Origin: Sphingomonas sp. | GTDB lineage: Bacteria; Pseudomonadota; Alphaproteobacteria; Sphingomonadales; Sphingomonadaceae | NCBI RefSeq assembly: GCF_019749955.1 | Contig: NZ_JAIEPC010000003.1 | Coordinates: 1 to 64,000 of the forward strand | Length of the DNA: 64,000 bases | Direction: 5' to 3' | Part shown: positions 53,281-63,222 of the stretch, one piece after another | Position numbering within the stretch: the first letter of the stretch is position 1 | Layout: every line of letters starts with the position of its first letter | The notes under the pieces: model-generated | Told to the model about the DNA's origin: nothing | The model's input: the letters and a program-made list of their open reading frames with translations, nothing else | The model's database searches: none | Program-made: the position numbers and the translations under genes

Positions 53281-54387
53281 ATGTCGTCGACGAACCCCTC
53301 GCCCGCCCGTTCCGAATGGCGCCAATTCAAGGTCGCGCAGATCGTCGCCGAAAGTGCGGTGATCAAGTCCTTCTACCTCGAACCCGCCGATGGCGCGGGC
53401 GTGGCACCGCATCGTGCGGGGCAGCATTTGCCGATCCGGTTGTCGCAGCCGGATGGTGCAGCGCCGTTGCTGCGCACCTACACCGTCTCGGTCGCGCCGT
53501 CCGCGCCGCAATTGCGCATCAGTGTGCGCAAGCTCGGCGTCGGGTCGAGCCATTTGCATGACGCGGTGGCGGTCGGCGACATCATCGATTGCCGCGCGCC
53601 CGATGGCGATTTCATCATCGACACCGCACCCGCGCACCCCGTCGTCATGATCGCGGCGGGGGTCGGCATTACGCCCATCCTGGCGATGATCGGGCATCTG
53701 GTCGACGAAGGCGAACGCACCGGCGCGATGCGCCCGATCACCTTCTTTTATGCCGCGCGCACCAAAGCCGAACGCGGTTTCGACGGTGAATTGGACCAGC
53801 TGTTCGCGCGATCAAACGGCAAACTGACGATCATCCGCCTTTTGCAGGAAATCGATGATGCGGTCGTCGGCGCCGATTACGAAGAACAGGGCTTTCTGTC
53901 GGCAGCGGTGCTGGAGAAGTATCTGGGCTTCCAGCTTTATGATTTCTACATGTGCGGGCCGCCAGGCTTCATGCAGGCGGTTTATGATGCGCTGATGAGC
54001 CACGGCGTTGCGGACCAGCGCATTTTCGCCGAAGCATTTGGCCCCGCGTCGCTGAAGCGCCAGATCGAAACCCGGAGCGCCGCGCCGAAAGCCGAACCGT
54101 CGAGCATGCCCGTCGACGTCGTTTTCAATGCAGCGAGCGAGCCCGGCATCTGGACACCCGGCGCAGGCAGCCTGCTTGAGTTCGCAGAAAGTTCGGGCCT
54201 GACGCCCGAATTTGGCTGTCGCGAGGGCGCCTGCGGGGCCTGCAAAACGCCGCTGGTGAGTGGCGCGGTGGCCTATTTCAGGGAAACTTCCGCCGCGCAT
54301 GCGGACAATGAAGTGCTGATCTGCTCCGCTGTGCCAGCCGCAAGCGCGGACGGTTCGATCAACAAGCTTGTCCTCGCGATTGGGTAA
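53281..54387 (+). CDS. FAD/NAD(P)H oxidoreductase with C-terminal 2Fe-2S ferredoxin domain
   Basis: The 368-residue protein combines an FNR-like FAD domain (RTYTVSVAPSAPQ), an NAD-binding domain (VVMIAAGVGITPILAMI and YMCGPPGFMQAVYDAL) and a C-terminal plant-type ferredoxin domain (FGCREGACGACKTPLVSG with a later ICSAVP Cys). This is the layout of Hmp/HCP-reductase-like and phthalate-dioxygenase-reductase-like enzymes. It transfers electrons from NAD(P)H to a partner protein, here possibly the next gene. Confidence 0.92.
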   Translation: MSSTNPSPARSEWRQFKVAQIVAESAVIKSFYLEPADGAGVAPHRAGQHLPIRLSQPDGAAPLLRTYTVSVAPSAPQLRISVRKLGVGSSHLHDAVAVGDIIDCRAPDGDFIIDTAPAHPVVMIAAGVGITPILAMIGHLVDEGERTGAMRPITFFYAARTKAERGFDGELDQLFARSNGKLTIIRLLQEIDDAVVGADYEEQGFLSAAVLEKYLGFQLYDFYMCGPPGFMQAVYDALMSHGVADQRIFAEAFGPASLKRQIETRSAAPKAEPSSMPVDVVFNAASEPGIWTPGAGSLLEFAESSGLTPEFGCREGACGACKTPLVSGAVAYFRETSAAHADNEVLICSAVPAASADGSINKLVLAIG

Positions 54388-54467
54388 GCGCGAAGTCCAC
54401 GTCGCGCCGCCTTTTGCCGGTTTTCCATGCCGCGCTCGACTGTAGCGCCAAACACAATGGGGATGTT

Positions 54468-55025
54468 ATGACTGAACGCGCACCAATTACCCTCAGCCGA
54501 TTTGTCGGCGCCGATGCCGGGCAGTGGCAAATCACGTCGATCTGCGAATTTCGCGGGGCAAGCCTGCCTGCGGCGCGTTTTCTGGCGATCGATAGCGATG
54601 TCAGCACAGGGTCCGCCGCTTGGACGCTGCGCGGCGCTGGCAGCAATTTGCGCTACACCACCGCGCCGGAACGCGCGGCGCTGCAGGCCAAGCAGGAGGG
54701 ATTGGGGCGCCCCGCCTCGACCCGCGCGGCGCTGATCCCGATCCGCAAATCGGCCGAATGGTGGGCGCTGGCGCAGGACGAACGGCGTGCGGTCTATGAG
54801 CGGGGATCGCATTTGCCGATCGGGCTCGATTATCTGCCGGGCGTCGCGCGCAAGCTTTACCATTCGCGCGATCATGGCGAACCTTTCGATTTCCTGACCT
54901 GGTTCGAATTCGCGCCCGATCAGGAAGCAGCGTTCGACCATATGCTGGTGCGGCTGCGTGGCTGCGCCGAATGGGACTTTGTCGACCGCGAGATTGATAT
55001 CCGGCTGACGCGCGTCACCACCTGA
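54468..55025 (+). CDS. chlorite dismutase-family heme protein
   Basis: The product has 185 residues from the ATG at 54468. The family pattern is recognisable: WTLRGAGSNLRYTT, AALIPIRKSAEWWALAQDERRAVYE, and KLYHSRDHGEPFDFLTWFEFAP, in which a His could be the proximal heme ligand. The short length fits the compact (dimeric-type) branch. Activity may be chlorite dismutation or heme/peroxide chemistry; the reaction cannot be told from sequence. Confidence 0.8.
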   Translation: MTERAPITLSRFVGADAGQWQITSICEFRGASLPAARFLAIDSDVSTGSAAWTLRGAGSNLRYTTAPERAALQAKQEGLGRPASTRAALIPIRKSAEWWALAQDERRAVYERGSHLPIGLDYLPGVARKLYHSRDHGEPFDFLTWFEFAPDQEAAFDHMLVRLRGCAEWDFVDREIDIRLTRVTT

Positions 55026-55031
55026 CGCTGC

Positions 55032-55222
55032 GACACCCCTCCACCCCGCTCCCAAACCGCGCTATAGCCCCCGCATCACCACCACCGCTTCAGGAGGGCC
55101 GCACGCATGAAAACGCTCTACACTGCCGTCGCCACCGCGCATGGCGGCCGTCAGGGCCATGTTGCCAGCGATGATGGCGTCCTCGATCTCGACACCGCGA
55201 CGCCCAAGGCGATGGGCGGGCC
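55032..55222 (+). repeat. ohr promoter/5'-end direct repeat, intact copy
   Basis: This is the right-hand member of a direct repeat pair with 51351-51538, covering the leader, ribosome site and first ~38 codons of ohr. The 3.7 kb between the two copies holds folE, the sigma factor, the oxidoreductase and the chlorite dismutase-family gene. Confidence 0.88.
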
Positions 55223-55535
55223 CGGCGGGGCGGCGACCAATCCTGAGCAACTGTTCGCGGCGGGCTATGCCGCGTGTTTTCAGTCGGCGATGATGTTCGT
55301 CGCGCGCGGGCAAAAGCTCGACATCGGCGATTCGACGGTCGAGGGGCATGTCTCGATCGGCCCCAACGACAATGGCGTGGGCTTTGGCCTCGCAGTCAAG
55401 CATGTCGTCACGCTGCCGACGCTCGATCAAGCCGGCGCCGAAAAGCTCGTCCACGATGCGCATCAGGTCTGCCCCTATTCGAACGCGACGCGCGGGAACA
55501 TCACGGTCGATTTCGACGTGAAGGGCGGCGCCTGA
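55107..55535 (+). CDS. ohr: organic hydroperoxide resistance protein
   Basis: This 142-residue Ohr/OsmC-family peroxidase reduces organic hydroperoxides. It has the two redox cysteines in AAGYAACFQSAMMF and HQVCPYSNATRGN, and the N-terminal TLYTAVATAHGGRQGHV segment. It starts at an ATG after AGGAGGG. The stop overlaps the next gene (TGATG). Its promoter region and first codons are duplicated at 51.35 kb. Confidence 0.95.
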   Translation: MKTLYTAVATAHGGRQGHVASDDGVLDLDTATPKAMGGPGGAATNPEQLFAAGYAACFQSAMMFVARGQKLDIGDSTVEGHVSIGPNDNGVGFGLAVKHVVTLPTLDQAGAEKLVHDAHQVCPYSNATRGNITVDFDVKGGA

Positions 55536-55759
55536 TGCTCGAGATGCGCCCGGATTGCGAACGCTGCGGCGCCGATCTGCCCGCCGACGCGCCGGGCGCG
55601 TTCATCTGTTCGTTCGAGTGCAGTTTCTGCGCCGAATGCGCCGATGCGCTCGATGAGCGTTGCCCCAATTGCGGCGGCGAACTGCTCGACCGGCCGACCC
55701 GCATCGGCAAGGCGCTGAAACAGTTTCCCGCGAGTGCCGCCCGCAAGTTTCAGTCGTGA
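55535..55759 (+). CDS. DUF1272 zinc-ribbon protein
   Basis: The 74-residue protein is coupled to ohr. Cysteine pairs CERCGAD, CSFECSFCAEC and CPNCGGEL form a zinc-binding knuckle typical of DUF1272. The function of the family is unknown. The TGA overlaps the thiD GTG, so ohr, this gene and thiD form one transcript. Confidence 0.85.
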   Translation: MLEMRPDCERCGADLPADAPGAFICSFECSFCAECADALDERCPNCGGELLDRPTRIGKALKQFPASAARKFQS

Positions 55760-56994
55760 GCCGCCATACCTCAACACCGCGCATCCTGATCATCGCCGGG
55801 TCCGATTCGGGCGGTGGTGCTGGCATCCAGGCCGATATCAAGACCGTGACGATGCTCGGCGGCCACGCGATGACGGCCGTGACCGCGATTACGGCGCAGA
55901 ATACGCTGGGGGTGCAGGCGGTGATGCCGGTGCCCACCGAGATGGTGATCGCGCAGATCGAATCCTGCGTCAGCGACATCGGCGTCGATGCGGTCAAGAT
56001 CGGGATGATCGGCTCGGCGGAGACGGCGCATGCGGTGGCGGATTGGCTCGAGAAACTCTCTGCTAACCCCTCCCCTTCAGGGGAGGGGCAGGGGTGGGGC
56101 CTATCCTCAGGCCAGTCAGTTGTTGGAGAGGCCCCACCCCCATCCCCTCCCCTGAAGGGGAGGGGCGAGAAATTGCCGATCATCTTCGATCCCGTCATGG
56201 TCGCAAGCTCGGGCGATAGGCTGGCCGACGATGCAACGATCGCGGCGTTCGAGCGGCTAATGCGGCTTGCGACGATCGTCACGCCGAACCTGCCCGAGTT
56301 GCATAAATTGGGAGGTTCAGCTGCGGTGTTGGGACATGGCTGCGCTCTGCTGGCGAAGGGCGGTCACGATCGAGGCGACGTTCTGACGGACCGCTTGATC
56401 GACGAGGACGGAGAGCTGCGTTGGCTTTCGGGTCGTATCGCGACGACCAGCACTCACGGCACCGGCTGCACGCTTGCCTCCGCAATCGCCACATACCTGG
56501 CCTATGGCTACCCGCTCAAAGCCGCCGTTGCCAGCGCGCGGCAATTCGTGCGGATCGCCCTCAAGGATGCCCCGGGGCTAGGCGGCGGGCATGGGCCGAT
56601 GGGGCATCAGAACGTGCGGCTCGATCTTGGCCCCGGCGTGCGGCTCAACCAGACGACGCTGCCGATGGCGGCGGGGTCGGAGGCTTTTTACCGCACGCTC
56701 GGCCTCACCCAGATCGTCGCGACGGACGACGGCCATTATGCCCGCTTCGAGGCAGATGGCGGTGCGACGCTGTCGGTCGAGCAAGGCGCAGCGCCGACGG
56801 TGTTCTTCGAATGCGAGGACCTCGACGCCGAAGTCGCACGATTGCAGGCGGCGGGCGTCGTGTTCGACCATCTGCCTGTTGCGCAGGAATGGTTGTGGCG
56901 CGAAGCACGGCTCACCGATCCCGCCGGGAACGCAATCTGCCTCTACCAGGCCGGCGAAAATCGCCGCTTCCCGCCTTGGCGCCTAAAGAAATGA
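55756..56994 (+). CDS. thiD: ThiD fused to a VOC/glyoxalase domain
   Basis: The 412-residue protein starts at a GTG. Residues ~1-295 are hydroxymethylpyrimidine (phosphate) kinase: [42 protein letters not shown] and the [13 protein letters not shown] anion hole. This is the thiamin salvage kinase. Residues ~300-412 are a VOC domain ([42 protein letters not shown]). A 99-bp palindrome inserted at residues ~104-136 adds [11 protein letters not shown]...PPLKGRG in frame. The VOC part might instead be a separate gene reading from an internal GTG, but there is no stop between them. Confidence 0.88.
   Translation: MSRHTSTPRILIIAGSDSGGGAGIQADIKTVTMLGGHAMTAVTAITAQNTLGVQAVMPVPTEMVIAQIESCVSDIGVDAVKIGMIGSAETAHAVADWLEKLSANPSPSGEGQGWGLSSGQSVVGEAPPPSPPLKGRGEKLPIIFDPVMVASSGDRLADDATIAAFERLMRLATIVTPNLPELHKLGGSAAVLGHGCALLAKGGHDRGDVLTDRLIDEDGELRWLSGRIATTSTHGTGCTLASAIATYLAYGYPLKAAVASARQFVRIALKDAPGLGGGHGPMGHQNVRLDLGPGVRLNQTTLPMAAGSEAFYRTLGLTQIVATDDGHYARFEADGGATLSVEQGAAPTVFFECEDLDAEVARLQAAGVVFDHLPVAQEWLWREARLTDPAGNAICLYQAGENRRFPPWRLKK
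56067..56165. repeat. palindromic element inserted in frame within thiD
   Basis: Two arms, CCCCTCCCCTTCAGGGGAGG... and its inverse, are almost perfectly complementary. Each also contains a nested palindrome (CCCCTTCAGGGG). CGAGAAA occurs at 56049-56055 and again at 56166-56172, 117 bp apart, like a target duplication. 117 bases equals 39 codons, so the frame is kept. Confidence 0.88.
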
Positions 56995-57572
56995 TCGCGG
57001 GCGTCGACGAAGCCGGGCGCGGGCCGCTCGCGGGGCCGGTGGTGGCGGCGGCGGTGGTGCTCTGCCCTGAGGGGATCGAAGGGCTGAACGACAGCAAGAA
57101 GCTGAGCGCCGCCCAGCGCGAACGGCTGGCCGAGGCGATCCGGCGGCACTGCCATGTCGGCGTCGGGATCGCGAGCGTCGAGGAGATCGACGATCTCAAC
57201 ATCCTCTGGGCGACGATGCTCGCGATGGAACGCGCGGTCGCCGCGCTTGCCTGCGACATCCGCGAAGTCTTGGTCGACGGCAATCGCTGCCCCAAATGGC
57301 ACTGGCCGAGCCGCGCGATCATCGGCGGCGACGCGACCGAGCCGTGCATCTCCGCCGCCTCGATCATCGCCAAGACGACCCGCGACGCGATCATGATCGA
57401 AGCCGACCGCGCCCACCCCGGCTATGGCTGGGCCTCGAACAAGGGCTATGGCGCGGCAGTGCATCTGGCGGCGCTCGAAACGCTCGGCCCGACGCCGCTC
57501 CACCGTCGAAGTTTTGCGCCGGTGCGCGCTGCATTGTTGCTTCAGTCGGCTTGCGAAGGAGTATCGAGATGA
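56991..57572 (+). CDS. rnhB: ribonuclease HII
   Basis: The 193-residue enzyme removes RNA from RNA-DNA hybrids. Its acidic site is intact: [14 protein letters not shown] (Asp, Glu), LVDGNRCP (Asp) and the later Asp in TTRDAIM. The ATG lies 4 bases before the thiD stop. Length is normal for RNase HII. Confidence 0.96.
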   Translation: MIAGVDEAGRGPLAGPVVAAAVVLCPEGIEGLNDSKKLSAAQRERLAEAIRRHCHVGVGIASVEEIDDLNILWATMLAMERAVAALACDIREVLVDGNRCPKWHWPSRAIIGGDATEPCISAASIIAKTTRDAIMIEADRAHPGYGWASNKGYGAAVHLAALETLGPTPLHRRSFAPVRAALLLQSACEGVSR

Positions 57573-57911
57573 GCCTTCTGTTCGCGATGCTGCTTTCAGG
57601 TGCTCAAATAGCGCCGCCTTTTCCGATCCGCGCCGGGCAATGCGGGTGGGTCCACGGTCGCTTCCGCATTGCCAACGGATCGAGTATTCAGCGCATCTGG
57701 ATCGTCGGCACGCACCATGTCGTCGCGTTGTATGACAATGACGACCACTACCCCCGGTCCCTTCGCCGACTGGTGGACTCGAAGCAATATCGACCGTTTG
57801 ACAGCGCCGTGTTCGGCCAATTCTTCATTTGCGCGCGCGAACGCTGGATTACCGGCCATTTGCAACACGTCCGCATCCGCAACGCGCGCAATCTTGTGAT
57901 GTTCAACCGAT

Positions 57912-57913
<2 letters not shown>
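57569..57913 (+). CDS. small secreted or membrane-anchored hypothetical protein
   Basis: The 114-residue product starts at an ATG overlapping the rnhB stop, with GAAGGAG upstream. The N-terminus ([16 protein letters not shown]) is a short signal or anchor. The rest has [20 protein letters not shown] and [22 protein letters not shown]. No family is recognised. Confidence 0.65.
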
Positions 57914-59214
<1,301 letters not shown>

Positions 59215-59228
59215 CGCCTACCCAGCTA

Positions 59229-59318
59229 CCGTTTGCCCTGAGCTTGTCGAAGGGCCGTCCTTTCTTGCGGTGGCGGGAAAAAGGCAGAACAGTGCTTCGA
59301 CAGGCTCAGCACGAACGG
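59229..59318. repeat. REP-like palindromic element, copy 2
   Basis: CCGTTTGCCCTGAGCTTG...AGGGCCGTCC at the left and CAGTGCTTCGACAGGC...AGCACGAACGG at the right are inverted arms, nearly identical to those at 38674-38766. It lies between ccrM and folP, 14 bp after the ccrM stop, and could act as a terminator. Confidence 0.85.
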
Positions 59319-59328
59319 ACTTAGTTGA

Positions 59329-60393
59329 ATGGCATTGCTCCACCTGCGCCCGGTCCAGTTCGTCGACTCGCCGATCGGGCGCGATGGCGCAGTCGCGCGG
59401 CTCGCGGGGGGGATGCAGTGGTTCGCGGCCTATGAAGTGATCGACGGCGGTTCGAAGCGCACGCTGTCGATTGCCGACTTTACCGCGACGCTGGGGGCGA
59501 CCGATGAACGCGCCGCCCAGCTCCACACCGCGATCACTTCCCCCCGCGCGCCGATCACGCTCGGCGATCGGATACTGCGGTTCGATCAGCCGCATGTCGT
59601 TGGCATTCTGAACGTCACCCCCGACAGCTTTTCCGACGGCGGCAAGCTTGAGGATGATCCGCAGGCCGCCGCCGAAGCCGGGTTCGACATGATCGCCAGG
59701 GGCGCGTCGCTGATCGATCTCGGCGGCGAATCAACGCGGCCCGGCGCGCCGCTGGTATGGGAAGGCGACGAGATCAAGCGCATCGCCCCCGTCATTGAGC
59801 GTCTCGCGCGCACTGCGCCGGTCTCGATCGACACGCGCAAAGCTGCGGTGATGGAAGCAGCACTCGCGGGCGGTGCGCAGATGGTCAATGATGTGTCGGC
59901 GCTGCTGTGGGACACGCGCTCGGCCGAGGTCGTGGCGAAGGCCGGGGTACCCGTGGTGCTGATGCACTCGCCCGATCCGGCGAAAGGGCCGCACGGCGGA
60001 AAAGGCTACGCCGATCCGCTGATCGAGACCTTCGACTGGCTCGAAGCACGGATCGCCGCTGCCGTGGCAGCGGGGATCGACCGGGCGCAGATCATCGTCG
60101 ATCCCGGCATCGGCTTCGGCAAGGCGCTGAGCGACAACCTCGCGCTGCTCAACGGCCTCGCGCTGTTACACGGACTCGGTTGCCCGATCATGCTGGGCGC
60201 CAGCCGCAAGCGCATCATTGGGGCGTTGTCGGGCGAAGCCCCGGTCGGCGAGCGGCTGGGGGGCAGCCTCGCGCTGGCGCTGACGGGCGCCGAGGCGGGG
60301 GTGCAATTACTGCGCGTGCATGATGTCGCCGAAACGGTACAGGCGCTGCGCGTGTGGCGCGGCATGCGCGATGCGGCGCTGGTGGGGCGGTGA
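59329..60393 (+). CDS. folP: dihydropteroate synthase
   Basis: The 354-residue protein starts at an ATG soon after the REP-like element. Sequences typical of DHPS are GILNVTPDSFSDGG (Asn, Thr, Asp), DLGGESTRPGA and IVDPGIGFGKALSDN. It joins p-aminobenzoate to dihydropterin pyrophosphate in folate synthesis. The N-terminus is ~85 residues longer than a minimal DHPS, which I read as a normal extension for this lineage rather than a fusion. Confidence 0.95.
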   Translation: MALLHLRPVQFVDSPIGRDGAVARLAGGMQWFAAYEVIDGGSKRTLSIADFTATLGATDERAAQLHTAITSPRAPITLGDRILRFDQPHVVGILNVTPDSFSDGGKLEDDPQAAAEAGFDMIARGASLIDLGGESTRPGAPLVWEGDEIKRIAPVIERLARTAPVSIDTRKAAVMEAALAGGAQMVNDVSALLWDTRSAEVVAKAGVPVVLMHSPDPAKGPHGGKGYADPLIETFDWLEARIAAAVAAGIDRAQIIVDPGIGFGKALSDNLALLNGLALLHGLGCPIMLGASRKRIIGALSGEAPVGERLGGSLALALTGAEAGVQLLRVHDVAETVQALRVWRGMRDAALVGR

Positions 60394-60402
60394 GGTACGA
60401 CA

Positions 60403-61428
60403 ATGACTAGAACGAAGTTAGTGGCAGAGCTCAGAGATCGGCTTCGTACGAGCGAAAGCCACCTCGCTGCTCGATATGCACAAAGGCTGGCAGTCGTAGA
60501 GCGGTTGCGACCTTGGATGGTTGGGATTGGGGTGCTGGGCGCACTGATTGCCGCGCTGTCGAAGGTCGTTGAGGGAGCTCCAGGCAACATAATGGCAATC
60601 GTTGGCGGTGCCGTTGCGGCGATTGCGGGTCTGATTGTAGCCAGTCTTGATTACAAGAAATTGGAAATTGGTCGTGAGGCACAGGATGCACACACGCTTG
60701 CTGACCAGTCGCTGGCGATTGTGGAGGAGCGTGAGCAAGCGCTGGAGGCAGCTGGCGCCCTCGACCTGAAGAGGCGAGAGCGCTTGCTAGCGATCGAACA
60801 GATGGTCGAGTCTATTGAGGCGGGCCTAATCCAGAGCGCCGACGCCAAAGCAACTGCAGAATCACTGCTACGCCGCGCGATTTCGGCGATCAGAAAGGCA
60901 GTGGACTATCAGGCGCCAGACTTCTTTACCGTCTCGATCTTTCAGCGAATGAAGTGCGAAAATGGCGAGGAAATGATGTGTCGGATTGCCGCGCAATGGA
61001 CCGATCCAGAAAAAGCAGCGGCAGGGGGCAGAAACTGGGGTCTGGGCCAAGGCTATACAGGGGTCGCGTGGAACAACGCGAAGGTGAATCCGGCCGGGGA
61101 CGTGATCGAAGCCGACACCACGATGGAACATTGCCGAACGCAATATCCGGTCGAGCATGCTGATCCCACTCGTGAGGCTTTGTATCGGTCGGTTGCGTCA
61201 ATCCCAATCTTGGTAGGCGGCACGAACGAGGTTTGGGGGGTAGTGACCGCAACGAGTGACCGATCTGGCGTGTTCAAGCGCGATGACTCAAAAATTACGG
61301 TTCAAAACGTCGATATGATCCGCGATATTGCCCATATTTCCGCGCTGCTTGCGGGGTTAGCCGTTGCAGAAAAATCTGGGCAAACCGTAACCAGTACGAA
61401 AGCGGGCTGGTTTAGTAGGAACAAATAG
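60403..61428 (+). CDS. membrane-anchored GAF-like protein, probably acquired
   Basis: The 341-residue protein starts 9 bp after folP, in DNA richer in A+T. Residues ~37-56 and 62-84 are two hydrophobic helices separated by a short turn (VVEGAPGNI). Then comes a coiled-coil or linker of ~60 residues rich in E, A and R. Residues ~165-320 resemble a GAF domain (GLGQGYTGVAWNNAKV, ASIPILVGGTNEVWGVVTATS). The two-helix start recalls SLATT-type pore modules, which are inner-membrane effectors in some antiphage systems. This is inference. Confidence 0.65.
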   Translation: MTRTKLVAELRDRLRTSESHLAARYAQRLAVVERLRPWMVGIGVLGALIAALSKVVEGAPGNIMAIVGGAVAAIAGLIVASLDYKKLEIGREAQDAHTLADQSLAIVEEREQALEAAGALDLKRRERLLAIEQMVESIEAGLIQSADAKATAESLLRRAISAIRKAVDYQAPDFFTVSIFQRMKCENGEEMMCRIAAQWTDPEKAAAGGRNWGLGQGYTGVAWNNAKVNPAGDVIEADTTMEHCRTQYPVEHADPTREALYRSVASIPILVGGTNEVWGVVTATSDRSGVFKRDDSKITVQNVDMIRDIAHISALLAGLAVAEKSGQTVTSTKAGWFSRNK

Positions 61429-61459
61429 GGTATTGAACAAATTGTCGCACGGAGGCCAG

Positions 61460-61630
61460 ATGCCGACTCTAGCAGAAATCGAACGCGAGTATCGAGAGCT
61501 GTCTGCGCTCGTTACGTATGCAGGCTTTTCACATGATATCGAGCCACGAGATGAATTGCGGCTCGAACAGTTGGCGCAATGGCGCGTTCAGCTAACCGCT
61601 CCTGATTTCAAGGCTGCGTCAACGAGATAG
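61460..61630 (+). CDS. small protein following the GAF gene
   Basis: The product has 56 residues from the ATG with GGAGG 4 bases upstream; a TTG at 61433 is the alternative. The chain is charged and helical (LAEIEREYRELSALV, DELRLEQLAQWRVQL). It shares the A+T-richer composition of the GAF-like gene and lies 31 bp after it. It may be a partner of the GAF protein. Confidence 0.5.
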   Translation: MPTLAEIEREYRELSALVTYAGFSHDIEPRDELRLEQLAQWRVQLTAPDFKAASTR

Positions 61631-61635
61631 GCCCC

Positions 61636-63057
61636 TCAAGCCGCGTTATCGATCCCTAGCTCGCCGAGCTTGCGGTAAAGCGTCGAGCGCCCGATCCCCA
61701 GCCGCCGCGCGACTTCGGTCATCCGGCCGCGATAATGGCCGATCGCGAGGCGGATCACATCGGCTTCGATTTCCTCCAGCGGGCGCATGTTGCCGTCGGC
61801 GCGGAAGAGGGTGACGCCGCCGCTTGCGGGTGTGGCGGCGGTGCTGTGGGGGAGCGTGCGGCGCTCGCCGAGACTTGCGATCTGCGGAAAATCGGCTTGG
61901 GTCAGCGCGGTCGCGTCGCAGAGCACGGCGGCGCGGAATAAGGCGTTCTGGAGCTGGCGGACATTGCCGGGCCAGTCGTAATCGACGAGCAGCTGAAGCG
62001 CGGCATCGGTAATCCCGATCGGCCGCAATCCCGGCTGTTGCGCGATCCGCGCCATCAGGTGGCGGGCGAGTGCCGGAATGTCGCTCGCGCGTTCACGAAG
62101 CGGCGGGATCGTCACCTGGACGACGTTTAGCCGGTAATAGAGGTCCTCGCGGAAGCGCCCCGCCTCGACTTCATCGAGCAATTTCTTGTTGGTGGCGGCG
62201 ACGATGCGGACATCGACTTCGCGCGGGTGGCGCGCGCCGACCGGCTGGATTTCGCCCGATTCGAGCACGCGCAGCAGCTTGACCTGCGCTTCGAGCGGCA
62301 TTTCGCCGATTTCGTCGAGAAAGATCGTCGAGCCATCGGCTTGGGCAAAGCGGCCGATCTTGCGTTCGAACGCGCCGGTGAAGGCGCCCTTTTCATGCCC
62401 GAACAGCTCGCTCTCGACGAGATTGGCGGGGATCGCGCCGCAGTTGACCGCCAGCATCGGCTTTTTCGCGCGCGGCGATGCGGCGTGCACGGCTTCGGCG
62501 ACGACTTCCTTGCCGACGCCGCTTTCGCCTTCGATCAGCACCGGCACACGCGCGCGGGCAGCTTTGGCGGCGATGGCGAGTGCGGCGCGGAATTTGGGTT
62601 CGGAGCCGACGATCTCGTCGAAGCCCAGGGGCGCCGCGATTTTTTCGGTGAGCGGGCGGAGTTCGCCGGTGCCGAGTCCGCTGACGGCGGCGTCGAGGGC
62701 GGCGATGAGGCGTTCTGGCGCGAGCGGCTTGACGAGGAAATCGGTCGCGCCGCTGCGCATCGCGCTCACCGCATGGCTGACCGAGCCATTGGCGGTCAGC
62801 ACGAGAATCGGCAGTTGTGGGCGGCGGCCGCGCAATTCGCAGATCAAGGTGGCGGCGGCGCCCTCATCCGCCCAATGATCGAGCAGGACGCAATCGAGCT
62901 GCATCCCGTCTTGCGTGCCGAGCGTGGCGATGGCCATTTCGGCGTCATTCGCGAAGATCGATCGCCACCCCGCACGCGCGGCAAGCGCCGACACGAGCCG
63001 CCGCTGCGCAGGCTCGTCGTCGATCAGCATCAGCAAGCGCTGGCCGTTGCGCGTCAT
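61636..63057 (-). CDS. sigma-54-dependent response regulator (NtrC family)
   Basis: The 473-residue protein has an N-terminal receiver (acidic D13, D14; phosphoacceptor probably D60 in CVLLDHW; K110), a central AAA+ domain (GESGVGKE, EKGAFTGAF loop for sigma-54, IFLDEIGEM) and a C-terminal Fis-type HTH (RRLGIGRSTLYRKLGEL). The phosphoacceptor region has His after Asp instead of the usual Pro-like loop. No histidine kinase is adjacent, so the signal is unknown. Confidence 0.92.
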   Translation of the reverse strand: MTRNGQRLLMLIDDEPAQRRLVSALAARAGWRSIFANDAEMAIATLGTQDGMQLDCVLLDHWADEGAAATLICELRGRRPQLPILVLTANGSVSHAVSAMRSGATDFLVKPLAPERLIAALDAAVSGLGTGELRPLTEKIAAPLGFDEIVGSEPKFRAALAIAAKAARARVPVLIEGESGVGKEVVAEAVHAASPRAKKPMLAVNCGAIPANLVESELFGHEKGAFTGAFERKIGRFAQADGSTIFLDEIGEMPLEAQVKLLRVLESGEIQPVGARHPREVDVRIVAATNKKLLDEVEAGRFREDLYYRLNVVQVTIPPLRERASDIPALARHLMARIAQQPGLRPIGITDAALQLLVDYDWPGNVRQLQNALFRAAVLCDATALTQADFPQIASLGERRTLPHSTAATPASGGVTLFRADGNMRPLEEIEADVIRLAIGHYRGRMTEVARRLGIGRSTLYRKLGELGIDNAA

Positions 63058-63101
63058 AAGAGCTGCCTCATACCCATTCAGCCGGTAACCTTAACTGCGC
63101 C

Positions 63102-63159
63102 GGGTAAAGGGGGGCTTAAGCTGCGCGGGGGGGTAAAGGCGGGCTTAAGCCGCGCGGGG
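63102..63159. repeat. tandem 29-bp repeat in front of the oxidase-subunit gene
   Basis: Two units (63102-63130 and 63131-63159), each GGGTAAAGG...GGCTTAAGC..GCGCGGGG, differ at only a few bases. Each contains a GCTTAAGC palindrome. It lies in the divergent region between the NtrC-type gene and the small oxidase subunit IV-like gene and may be a paired protein-binding site. Confidence 0.8.
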
Positions 63160-63222
63160 CTTGAGGTGGCTGGCACGCGCGGTTAAGGGTCGAACAACGG
63201 CCAGAACAAGATTGAGGGGCAG

